Origin: JAJXWB01 sp037044955
GTDB lineage: Bacteria; Pseudomonadota; Alphaproteobacteria; Rhizobiales; Beijerinckiaceae
DNA: 64,000 nucleotides
Direction: 5' to 3'
Assembly: GCA_037044955.1 (NCBI GenBank)
Contig: JBAOHX010000002.1
Location: 310,001-374,000 of the forward strand
Under the pieces are notes generated by a model. The model did not search any database, was not told where the DNA came from, and saw nothing but the letters and a program-made list of their open reading frames with translations. Below, in pieces: positions 8,382 through 15,953 of this stretch. The position numbers were made by a program, and so were the translations under genes. Positions within the stretch are counted from its first letter, which is position 1, and each line of letters opens with the position of its first letter.

Positions 8382-9517
8382 GCTGTTCTCCGGGACGTGG
8401 GCATCAGGCTTTCCGTAAGTTTGTCCGACCAGGGCGCGCCTTTGGCGAGAGCCTGCCGCAGGCCGACGAAGTCGGCCTCCCGGTCGTCCTTAGCGCCCTC
8501 GTTGAACGCGCGGAACCCGAGGCGCGCCTCTGTCATCATATTGAGCGCCAGCCAGTCGCGACTGTTGTCCTTGTTGGCGTTCCACGCGTTCAGCTTTGGT
8601 TTGCGGAGTTCCAGAATGGTCTTCAGGAAGCAGTCGGGGAAGGTCATGAGTATCTTGGCGCAGAGTTCTTCGACCTTCGCATCGAGCAGCGACAGATCGA
8701 TTTGACCCCGGGCCATCAGGGCCTTGCCGGCTTCGAGCTCGGCGCCTGTCTTGTATTCGCCATGGACGATCTGTCCGAATTCGTCCGAGTACCGATCGAG
8801 AACGACCAGCGGATTGCCGACGAACTTTCCATCGACTTTCAATGCGGGAACAACGCCCGTCAACATTCCGAGGCGATATGCCTTATGCGCCGACCACGTT
8901 TCGCACAGGCTGCCCGAGATCATGGCGTTCTCGCAGCCGAGCAAGACCGGGAGGAAGTCCGTTGCTCCGCCAATCGGCGCCGAACCGTGTTTCGGGCCGG
9001 CTTGGCCGAACCGCGCCAGATCCTGAGACACCGAAAAGTCAGCCGCCATGCCGATTTCCTGGCCGCCGCCGATACGCATGCCGTTGACGCGGCAAATGAC
9101 CGGCTTGTTGCAGGTCAGGATGGCCGTGACCATATCGTTGAAGAGATTGACGTAGGCCCGATATTCCTGCGGATGGCCTGCGTAATACTCCGCGTATTCC
9201 TTGGTGTTGCCGCCCGAACAGAAGGCCTTGTCGCCGGCGCCGGTGAAGACGACGGCGACCGCGTCCCTGGCGTTCGAGGCCGCGTGAAAGGCCAGAATCG
9301 CCCCCTTCACCATGTCCGTCGTGTAAGAATTGAACTGCTTTTGGTTGTCGTAGGTGATCCAGTAGTTGTAGAGGCCGTCTGCGATGTCGCCGTTTGGCTT
9401 GCGGGCCGGTCTTCTCTGAATCGTTATGCCGGGGACCACATGCTCGGGCACGAGATTGTGGTCGTTGAATTCGTGCAGCTTGGTCGCCTCGACAATGGCG
9501 GCTGTTTGCGGGTTCAT
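8378..9517 (-). CDS. oah: 6-oxocyclohex-1-ene-1-carbonyl-CoA hydrolase
   Basis: A 379-residue crotonase-superfamily enzyme that hydrates and opens the ring of 6-oxocyclohexenecarboxyl-CoA to give 3-hydroxypimelyl-CoA. Diagnostic stretches include the N-terminal LHEFNDHNLVPEHVV, YNYWITYDNQKQFNSYTTDM, DKAFCSGGNTKEYAEYYAGH and NGMRIGGGQEIGMAADFSV, all closely resembling Oah/BzdY. Length fits the family. The ATG at 9517 has AGGAG at 9525-9529; an in-frame upstream start at 9625 would overlap had and was rejected. It lies ten bases after the had remnant and is coupled to dch. Confidence 0.92.
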   Translation of the reverse strand: MNPQTAAIVEATKLHEFNDHNLVPEHVVPGITIQRRPARKPNGDIADGLYNYWITYDNQKQFNSYTTDMVKGAILAFHAASNARDAVAVVFTGAGDKAFCSGGNTKEYAEYYAGHPQEYRAYVNLFNDMVTAILTCNKPVICRVNGMRIGGGQEIGMAADFSVSQDLARFGQAGPKHGSAPIGGATDFLPVLLGCENAMISGSLCETWSAHKAYRLGMLTGVVPALKVDGKFVGNPLVVLDRYSDEFGQIVHGEYKTGAELEAGKALMARGQIDLSLLDAKVEELCAKILMTFPDCFLKTILELRKPKLNAWNANKDNSRDWLALNMMTEARLGFRAFNEGAKDDREADFVGLRQALAKGAPWSDKLTESLMPTSRRTA

Positions 9518-9527
9518 CTGTCTGCTC

Positions 9528-9830
9528 CTATGGAACGAGGATTGCGCGCTTCGTGAGGCGGTGATCATGGACGTTCCTGAAGACGTCGTTGATCTGTTCG
9601 AGTGGGTGCGTCTCGACGCGACCACTGATCTCGTGGCCGAGCGTCAGAGGCGGCTGCCTGTTCGTGCGAACGCCGTCGTAAAAGAAGCCGAGATGGATGT
9701 GGCGCACGCCGCAACCAGCGATTTGAATCAGCGCCTCGTCCGCCCCCAGAGGCGGCGGATCGAAAGCCACTTTTGACATGGGCTTGCCGGGCTCAGTCAT
9801 CTGCCAGCGATAGCGCATCTCGCCCACCAT
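9528..9830 (-). pseudogene. had: 6-hydroxycyclohex-1-ene-1-carbonyl-CoA dehydrogenase, internal deletion
   Basis: Only 100 residues remain of a zinc alcohol dehydrogenase normally about 360 long. The first about 70 (YRWQMTEPGKPMSKVAFDPP through LTLGHEISGRVE) are the N-terminal GroES-like part, including the GHE zinc motif. They run straight into HPLEQINDVFRNVHDHRL, the usual last 30 residues. About 260 codons, including the whole NAD-binding domain, are missing in frame; the join lies near 9600-9612. The product cannot catalyse the NAD-dependent oxidation between Dch and Oah. Position and operon order match bzdX. Either the organism has another copy or the assembly lost this piece. Confidence 0.8.
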
Positions 9831-9860
9831 ACCTCTGCCCCTCAGGAAGTGACCGACTAC

Positions 9861-9881
9861 TCAGTCATACAAGATGACTGA
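9861..9881. promoter_or_regulatory. Perfect 8-bp inverted repeat in the had/ligase divergent promoter
   Basis: TCAGTCAT (9861-9868) and ATGACTGA (9874-9881) are separated by five bases. The repeat lies 31 bases upstream of the had start and 147 before the ligase start. A related GTCAT-AAA-ATGAC lies at 9977-9989. Symmetry of this size suits a MarR- or TetR-type dimer; the protein is unknown. Confidence 0.5.
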
Positions 9882-9984
9882 TGTCAACGCGCTTGAGGCA
9901 AGCCAATTTAGGCGACAAATCGCCGCTGGTCACTCGCATATCCCCGATTGACAGCAATTTTCGATGACACTAATTTGTCATAAA

Positions 9985-10000
9985 ATGACCATTCGGTCAA
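9985..10000. promoter_or_regulatory. GACC-N4-GGTC operator before the acyl-CoA synthetase gene
   Basis: GACCATTCGGTC at 9987-9998 is an inverted repeat, extended by one base to TGACC...GGTCA. Its reverse complement, GACCGAATGGTC, recurs exactly at 20964-20975. It lies 29 bases before the ATG at 10028, where a bound repressor would block transcription. The TetR gene at 13445-14104 is the likely source of the repressor (inference). Confidence 0.6.
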
Positions 10001-10027
10001 CGCTTCAGAAGACAGTGGGAGGGGCTC

Positions 10028-11665
10028 ATGGCGCGAGACAGTGTTGTCGAGTCCGAAGAGCTACGCGCGATCTTGCATGTGGATCCGCATCGACGGCGCC
10101 ACTACGAGGAGCAGCGTCTTTGGTCCAATGACACCTTGACGCTATGGCTCGAAGCGAATGCGTCGCGTGCTGGCGACGCGCTTGCAGCGATCTCCGGCGA
10201 CCGTGAAGTGTCCTATCAGGAGCTTCTGAAGAGCTCCGAAAGTTTCGCCGGTGGTTTGCGGAGTTTGGGGGTCCGTTCTGGCGACGTCGTCTCGATACAG
10301 CTCGCGAACTCGATTGAGTTTCTGATCGCTTACTTTGGAATCGCGCGCTTGGGCGCAGTGGTTTCGACCGTCCATTTGCCCTATCGAACCTCTGAAATCA
10401 GAACCTTGCTCCATCATGCAGAAAGCGTGGCTTTCATAGCTGTGTCGGACCAGAAGGGCTTTTGTCCGGTCACCGAAGCTCTGGCGCTCAAGGCGGAGTT
10501 GCCCGCCTTGAAGCATGTGATTTCGCTGGGGCGGAGCGTTGCGGGTGCGACCGATTTGACGGCGTTGCTAGCTCGCTCGCAATCGCAAGCGCTCTTCGAT
10601 CGCCCCGTCGCGAGCGATCCATTTCTTCTGCTGTTCACATCAGGCACGAGCGCGGGACCGAAAGCCGTTCCGTCGTCCTACGAAAGAACTCTCGGAAATG
10701 CGCGGCTAGGCGCTCTGGAACATCGCCTCGAAGCATCCGATACGATTCTGTCGGTCGCCGGCTACACGCATCTGCTGGGCCTATACAGCTTGCACTTGGC
10801 GACGGCAGTCGGAGCGACGAACGTTCTCTTTCCGGCGTATAGCCCCGGCGAACTCAGCCAGGCGATTTCACGGCATCGTCCTACGGTCTTGGTGTGCGCG
10901 CCGGCTCATCTGGCGGGTCTTATCGCGAATGGATTGCTGGGCAAGACTGACTTCTCTTCGGTTCGGTTGGTTATCACTGCCGGGAGCGCCCTTCCTCCGG
11001 AAGTTGCAAAGGCGGTGTCCGCTATTCTCAAGAATGGCTTTCTAACGAATCTCTGGGGCATGACCGAGCTTCAAGCCGGTCTCTACACTCGCCCCGGCGA
11101 TGCTTACGACGTCGCAACCAGCACATCCGGAAGGGCCGCGCCTGGCGCCGAGGTGCGGATCGCAAGCGCCGACGACAAAGCGTCGGGTTGCGGTGAGGAG
11201 GGGGAGCTTCAGATCAGAGGCAGTCTGCTGTTTCCTGGCTACTACAAGAACCCCGCCGCCACCAAAGCGGCATTCACCGATGACGGCTGGTTCATCACCG
11301 GAGATCTGGCTGTGATGGATGGGGCGGGCAATGTTCGCATTACAGGACGGAAGACCGAAGTCATCAACCGCGGCGGAATGAAATATAATCCGCTCGACGT
11401 CGAGAATCTGCTGGGTTCCCACCCCAAGATTGCTGAAGTAGCGATCGTTCCCTATCCCGATCCCGTGCTCGGTCAGCGCGCATGCTGCTTCGTCGTTCCG
11501 AAGGGTCGGATACTGCCGACATTGCCTGAGCTGTGCGCGTATCTGACGGAGCGCGGCATCTCCAAGGTCAAGCTGCCCGAAAGGCTCGAATTCATCGAGC
11601 AGATGCCGGTTACGCCAACGCGCAAAGTCATGAAGGGACGGCTCAAGGAACTGTTGGGTCGGTAG
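10028..11665 (+). CDS. Acyl-CoA synthetase, cyclohexanecarboxylate-CoA ligase type
   Basis: A 545-residue AMP-forming ligase of the ANL family that activates a carboxylic acid to its CoA thioester. The P-loop TSGTSAGPKA is near residue 204, WGMTELQ near 343, GWFITGDL near 420, GRKTEVINRGG near 438, and the C-terminal PTRKVMKGRL holds the catalytic lysine. The N-terminal HRRRHYEEQRLWSNDTLTLW resembles cyclohexanecarboxylate- and 2,3-dihydroxybenzoate-type ligases more than benzoate-CoA ligases. GGGAGGGG precedes the ATG. It is divergent from had-oah-dch and controlled by the operators at 9861 and 9985. The substrate is likely an aromatic or alicyclic acid feeding the same pathway. Confidence 0.78.
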   Translation: MARDSVVESEELRAILHVDPHRRRHYEEQRLWSNDTLTLWLEANASRAGDALAAISGDREVSYQELLKSSESFAGGLRSLGVRSGDVVSIQLANSIEFLIAYFGIARLGAVVSTVHLPYRTSEIRTLLHHAESVAFIAVSDQKGFCPVTEALALKAELPALKHVISLGRSVAGATDLTALLARSQSQALFDRPVASDPFLLLFTSGTSAGPKAVPSSYERTLGNARLGALEHRLEASDTILSVAGYTHLLGLYSLHLATAVGATNVLFPAYSPGELSQAISRHRPTVLVCAPAHLAGLIANGLLGKTDFSSVRLVITAGSALPPEVAKAVSAILKNGFLTNLWGMTELQAGLYTRPGDAYDVATSTSGRAAPGAEVRIASADDKASGCGEEGELQIRGSLLFPGYYKNPAATKAAFTDDGWFITGDLAVMDGAGNVRITGRKTEVINRGGMKYNPLDVENLLGSHPKIAEVAIVPYPDPVLGQRACCFVVPKGRILPTLPELCAYLTERGISKVKLPERLEFIEQMPVTPTRKVMKGRLKELLGR

Positions 11666-11923
11666 AGAACAGGATGGTCCGTGTTCAGCGCTGCGGTCGC
11701 CGGCAAAGCGCGTTTGCTCAAATGGATGCGCTCGCATCCGCCAAGGTCGCGAGCCACGCCGGCGAAGGACGCGCCGGCACGCCAAGCGAGCGCGGCAAGA
11801 TTGTTCGGCGAGCCGTCGAGGGGTAACCGATGCATGACCTGCGGTGCTCGCCCGAGCTTCATGGGGCTATGAGAGCAATAGAGGTTCCCGCAAATACTTG
11901 TGCGACAGCGAGGAGGAAAATAC

Positions 11924-13132
11924 ATGAGTAACAGATGTCTCTTATGGGGCGCCTCGTTGGCTCTCTCATGTCTCATGTCGGCGCCGGCGTCATCTCAGAA
12001 GAGCTATTCGTCCGGAGCGAGCGATGCGGAGATCAAGCTCGGCCAGACAGTGCCATTGAGCGGCCCCGCGTCGTCATTCAGCAGCTATGCGCGCGTCATG
12101 CTCGGCTTCTTTCAGCGCATCAACGATGAGGGCGGAATCAATGGGCGCAAGGTCAATCTGATCCTGCTCGATAACGCCTACACGCCTCCTAAGGCGATCG
12201 AGCAGACCAGGAAGCTGGTCGAGCAGGACGATATCCTTGCCGAAGTCGGTACGCTCGGCACCTTGCCCAACGTCGCGACGCAGAAATACATGAATGAAAA
12301 AAAAGTCCCTCAAATATTCATCTCTGCCGGCGGGCGGCGTTTCAACGACCCCGGTAATTTTCCGTGGACAGTGCCGCTTTATCCCGCCTTCGAAATGGAA
12401 GGCGCCATTCTGGCGAAATACGTGCTTCTCAATCGGCCGGACGCCAAGATCGGCGTCTTGTATCAGAATGACGATTTCGGGAAAGACTTCCTGAAAGGCC
12501 TACGGAGGCGGCTGGGCGACAACGTATCGCAGATTGTCGCGGAGACGCCCCATGAATTCGGAGACGCCACCGTCGATTTGCAAATACTCAGGCTGAAAGC
12601 GTCCGGCGCAGACACTTTGTTGCTCTTTACGACGCCGAAGTTCGCGGCGCAGGCGATCCGCAAGACATTCGAGCTAACCTGGAAGCCCCTACAAATCATC
12701 GGCGGCCCGTCAAACTCGATCGACGGCGTCTTGAAACCCGCGGGCCTTGAAGCGTCGACCGGCGTGATCACAACGCAGTTCCTCAAGCAGGCGAGCGATC
12801 CTGCTTGGGCCGACGATCCCGAAGTCGCCGAGTTCAAGGCATTCATGGGCAAATACGTTCCGAACGACAACGTATCCGATTTCATCGCCATAACCGGCTA
12901 CGTGAGCGCGAGCGCCATCGCGATTGCGCTCAAGAGGGCAGGAGACAATCTCACACGGGAGAATCTGCTGAAGCAGGCGACCTCGTTCACGAATGTCAGG
13001 CCGCCTCTTCTCTTGCCGGGCATCGCGATCAACAATTCGCCGGACAACTACTCGGCCTATAAGTCGATGCGGATCGCCCGGTTCGATGGAAAGAACTGGA
13101 TACTCGTGGGGGAGGCTATCTCGGCTGACTGA
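11924..13132 (+). CDS. Periplasmic binding protein of a branched-chain-type ABC transporter
   Basis: A 402-residue type I periplasmic binding protein (LivJ/HmgS-like family). Residues 1-26 form a Sec signal peptide ending near SAPASS. The mature part starts with DAEIKLGQTVPLSGPASSF, the usual ligand-contact strand, followed by GFFQRINDEGGINGRKVNLI and QNDDFGKDFLKGL. AGGAGG at 11911-11916 fixes the start at 11924. Such proteins bound to aromatic-acid gene clusters usually capture benzoate-like acids; the ligand here is inference. Permease and ATPase genes are 1.2 kb further on, beyond an oppositely oriented TetR gene. About 258 bases before it contain nothing I recognise. Confidence 0.82.
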   Translation: MSNRCLLWGASLALSCLMSAPASSQKSYSSGASDAEIKLGQTVPLSGPASSFSSYARVMLGFFQRINDEGGINGRKVNLILLDNAYTPPKAIEQTRKLVEQDDILAEVGTLGTLPNVATQKYMNEKKVPQIFISAGGRRFNDPGNFPWTVPLYPAFEMEGAILAKYVLLNRPDAKIGVLYQNDDFGKDFLKGLRRRLGDNVSQIVAETPHEFGDATVDLQILRLKASGADTLLLFTTPKFAAQAIRKTFELTWKPLQIIGGPSNSIDGVLKPAGLEASTGVITTQFLKQASDPAWADDPEVAEFKAFMGKYVPNDNVSDFIAITGYVSASAIAIALKRAGDNLTRENLLKQATSFTNVRPPLLLPGIAINNSPDNYSAYKSMRIARFDGKNWILVGEAISAD

Positions 13133-13444
13133 ATGCCTGGCGGGAAACGCTTGAATCCTCGTCCTGAGGAGGCGAGCAGGTCGTCTCGAAGGGTGACCGA
13201 GCCGAAATGTGTATCCTTTATCGCCCTTCGCGTCGCGCCTTTCAGGCGCTCATCAGGACGAGGACTCGAGTTCCGGCGAGACTCCGAGGCTACGTGGGGC
13301 TATGCCGGTCTTGAAGAGCGGCTGCCATCCTCCGGACAACCTCCGCAGTGGCGAGCGTCGCATGACTCTAGGCGCTGGCGCGACGGTTGCTCGATCATTC
13401 GCCTTCGTGGAGAGATCGTTCGAGGTGAACCAGATCCGCGCCGG
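13133..13444. repeat. Intergenic block with an inverted pair of a dispersed repeat
   Basis: This 312-base gap between two convergent genes has no credible gene. TCCTCGTCCTGA at 13156-13167 is exactly inverted as TCAGGACGAGGA at 13253-13264. Inside the arms, CGAAGGGTGA is nearly mirrored by TCGCCCTTCG. The left arm plus the following GGAGGCGAGC...GTCTCGAAGG resembles the short dispersed intergenic repeat common in alphaproteobacteria, so this looks like two copies head to head. The large stem may terminate transcription from both sides. Confidence 0.5.
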
Positions 13445-14104
13445 TCAGCCGCGCGCTGGCTGTCGCTTCACTGGCAGCGCCGCAACGACGTTTTGAGATT
13501 TGAGATGATGGCCTTCAGCCAGAAAGCCATGGAGAAACAGATCCGTCGCCATTCGCGCGAGTTCGCGCGGCTTCACGCCGCCTTTCGGATCGTACCATGT
13601 GTATGTATAATTGATTATTCCGACAAACATCATCGTATATATTTTCTTGTTTTCCGCCGTCAGTTTACGGCGCATGTCGTTCTCAATAAGTACGTCTGCG
13701 ATAAGATTGATTATCTTCCTCTCGATATCGATGATATGCTTTTGTTCCGATTTGCTCAGGGCGCCAAGGTCGTTGAGCAGGATAACTTGCTCGTCGGGAG
13801 AGCTTGCATTGTGCAAGAAGAATTCCTCGACGACCCGCAGCAGTTTTTGAGTTGGCGCTCCGTCTTCGGCGCGGGCTGCCTCAAGCCGGTCAAGCAGGCT
13901 GAGCACCAGCTTGCCCAGCATTGCGAAGAGGATCGCCTCTTTCGATTCGAAGTAATGATAGATCGCGCCGCGCGAGAGAGAGCAGGCGGTCACCAGGTCG
14001 CTGACGGAGGTGCGCTCATATCCATTTTTTGCGAACAAGCGCGCAGCCTTGGAGAGAATTCCCAGCTGAACGTCTTCGTAATTCGCGGAGCGGGTTCTCG
14101 CCAT
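13445..14104 (-). CDS. TetR-family transcriptional regulator
   Basis: A 219-residue regulator. The N-terminal helix-turn-helix is clear: ILSKAARLFAKNGYERTSVS, then DLVTACSLSRGAIYHYFESK, residues 16-55. The C-terminal helical domain should bind an effector, most likely an acyl- or aroyl-CoA by analogy with PaaR-like regulators. It is divergent from the ABC transporter operon at 14305. GACC-N4-GGTC palindromes occur before the reductase operon, the ligase at 10028 and the dioxygenase at 21011; a weaker match (8 of 12) lies in its own promoter at 14182-14191. It is therefore the best candidate repressor of this regulon. Confidence 0.85.
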   Translation of the reverse strand: MARTRSANYEDVQLGILSKAARLFAKNGYERTSVSDLVTACSLSRGAIYHYFESKEAILFAMLGKLVLSLLDRLEAARAEDGAPTQKLLRVVEEFFLHNASSPDEQVILLNDLGALSKSEQKHIIDIERKIINLIADVLIENDMRRKLTAENKKIYTMMFVGIINYTYTWYDPKGGVKPRELARMATDLFLHGFLAEGHHLKSQNVVAALPVKRQPARG

Positions 14105-14304
14105 GATCGGTTGATTCCATTCGACGCAAAGTTGAGGGCTTCTACCAGAAAACGCGCGGGCGAGCGAACTTATCTATGGAACGGCCGTCCGGTTTATGAT
14201 AAATTCCTCGGAACTAAAAACAACTCAAACTGTGGGGAGGAAGGCGTGAATGAGGAGATGCCAGGTTCGGCGAACCGCCGCCAACGATGTGGCGTTTCGC
14301 CGTG
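14105..14304. promoter_or_regulatory. Divergent promoter between TetR and the ABC operon, with a possible leader ORF
   Basis: CGG-CCGT-CCG at 14182-14191 is a short dyad that resembles, on the other strand, the GACC-N4-GGTC sites. A strong GGGAGGAAGG at 14232-14241 sits in front of a GTG at 14246 that opens a 19-codon frame ending TGA at 14303-14305. The TGA overlaps the ATG at 14305 used for the ATPase. Either this is a leader peptide coupled to the transporter, or the true ATPase start is at 14246 and a frameshift intervenes. Confidence 0.4.
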
Positions 14305-15144
14305 ATGCGGTCCTGTCCAACGGAAACCCCGGAAGTCGGCGCCGCCTCCCCGTTGCTCGAGTTTCGCAATTTGCAGGTCGTCTATGACAATGCGATCGAA
14401 GCCGTGCGCGACGTCAGCCTGCGGGCGGAAAAGGGCGCGCTGGTCGCTCTGCTCGGCGCGAACGGCGCCGGCAAGAGCACGATGCTCAAGGCCATGTCCG
14501 GCATTCTCTATGCGGAAGACGGCAAGATCGACAACGGCTCCGTGCATCTCGAAGGCGCCGACATCAGCGCGTTCGCGCCGGACGAAATCGTGCGGCGCGG
14601 CGTCGTGCATGTTCCGGAAGGCCGCCGCATCTTTCCGGCGCTGAGCGTGGAGGAGAATCTTCAGGTCGGGGGGTTCACCGCGTCCGCCTCGCTCTGGCGC
14701 GAGCGTCGCGACCAGGCTTTCGAGCTCTTTCCGCGCCTCGCCGAGCGCCGCGACCAGATCGCGGGCTACATGTCGGGCGGCGAACAGCAGATGCTGGCGA
14801 TCGCGCGTGGCCTGATGAGCGGCCCGCGCCTGCTCGCGCTCGACGAGCCGTCGCTCGGCCTTGCGCCGATGATCATCGACCGCATCTACGAAATCATCGT
14901 TGACCTCAAGCGGCGGCTCGACCTGACCGTGCTTCTGGTCGAGCAGAACGCGGCGCGCGCGCTGGAGATCGCCGACTACGGCTATATTCTCGAAAACGGC
15001 CGCATCGTGCTCGACGGTCCCGCCGACAAGCTCGCGCGCAACGAGGACGTGCAGGAATTCTACCTCGGCGCCGGCCGGTCCGGCGCGCACAAGTCGATGC
15101 GCGACGTCAAGCACTACAAGCGGCGCAAGCGGTGGCTGTCGTGA
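14305..15144 (+). CDS. Branched-chain-type ABC transporter ATPase (LivF-like)
   Basis: A 279-residue nucleotide-binding subunit. Walker A is GANGAGKST, the signature is MSGGEQQM and Walker B is LLALDEPSLGL; the switch histidine position reads LLVEQN, as usual in LivF. The C-terminal AHKSMRDVKHYKRRKRWLS is a basic tail longer than in E. coli LivF, as seen in aromatic-acid and urea-type relatives. The gene heads a compact operon with LivG-, ligase-, LivH- and LivM-like genes and a binding protein. The start is uncertain because the best ribosome site lies at 14232. Confidence 0.85.
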   Translation: MRSCPTETPEVGAASPLLEFRNLQVVYDNAIEAVRDVSLRAEKGALVALLGANGAGKSTMLKAMSGILYAEDGKIDNGSVHLEGADISAFAPDEIVRRGVVHVPEGRRIFPALSVEENLQVGGFTASASLWRERRDQAFELFPRLAERRDQIAGYMSGGEQQMLAIARGLMSGPRLLALDEPSLGLAPMIIDRIYEIIVDLKRRLDLTVLLVEQNAARALEIADYGYILENGRIVLDGPADKLARNEDVQEFYLGAGRSGAHKSMRDVKHYKRRKRWLS

Positions 15145-15953
15145 GCGCGCCGCTTCTGAGAATCGAGGCGCTGACCCGCACCTTCGGCGGCCTGCGCGCC
15201 GTGTCGGACGTGAGCTTCGACGTGGCGCGCGGCGAGATCTGCAGCGTCATCGGCCCCAACGGCGCCGGCAAGACATCTCTGTTCAATCTCATCAGCGGCG
15301 TGCTGCGGCCGACAAGCGGCCGCATCGTGTTCGACGGCGCAGACATCACGCGCGAACGCCCCGCCAATTTCGCGCGCCTCGGCATCGGCCGCACCTTCCA
15401 GAACCTCGCGCTGTTCAAGCATGGCACGGTCGTCGAGAACATACTCGTCGGCCGTCATGTTCACTTGAAATCGAGCGTGCTCGAGGCGGCGTTCTTCTTC
15501 GGGCGAACACGTGCAGAAGAAATCGCCTCACGCGAGAAGGTCGAGCAGATCATTGAGTTCCTCGAGATCGAGCACATTCGCGACGCAGTGGTCGGGCATC
15601 TGTCTTACGGGCAGCAGAAACGCGTGGAGCTTGCGCGCGCTCTGGCCAGCGAGCCGACGCTTCTTCTGCTCGACGAGATGGTCTCCGGCATGAACCAAGA
15701 AGAGACGGAGGATATTGCGCGATTCGTGCTGGATATTCGCGACGAACTCGGAATCACGGTGTTGATGATCGAGCATGACATGCGCATCGTGATGGACATT
15801 TCGGATCGAGTTCAGGTGCTCAATTTCGGTCAGCAGATCGCCGGCGGCGCGCCCGCCGATATCCGTAAAGACCCCCTCGTTCTCGACGCCTATCTCGGCA
15901 GGCGCGACCGCGGCGCCGATTCGCAGCAGGAAGTCCAGAATGTCGCGCGCTGA
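15141..15953 (+). CDS. Branched-chain-type ABC transporter ATPase (LivG-like)
   Basis: A 270-residue ATPase partner. Walker A is GPNGAGKTS, the Q-loop region GIGRTFQNLALFKHGTVVEN is typical of LivG, the signature is LSYGQQKR, and Walker B is LLLLDEMVSGM with IEHDM after it. The GTG at 15141 overlaps the previous stop (GTGA), a better choice than a GTG at 15132. The 3' end overlaps the next ligase gene by 14 bases, indicating tight coupling in one transcript. Confidence 0.86.
   Translation: MSAPLLRIEALTRTFGGLRAVSDVSFDVARGEICSVIGPNGAGKTSLFNLISGVLRPTSGRIVFDGADITRERPANFARLGIGRTFQNLALFKHGTVVENILVGRHVHLKSSVLEAAFFFGRTRAEEIASREKVEQIIEFLEIEHIRDAVVGHLSYGQQKRVELARALASEPTLLLLDEMVSGMNQEETEDIARFVLDIRDELGITVLMIEHDMRIVMDISDRVQVLNFGQQIAGGAPADIRKDPLVLDAYLGRRDRGADSQQEVQNVAR

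Noticed and set aside
11666..11923. Short arginine-rich frames between the ligase and the binding-protein gene
   Set aside because: No ribosome sites or similarity to known proteins; treated as plain intergenic DNA.
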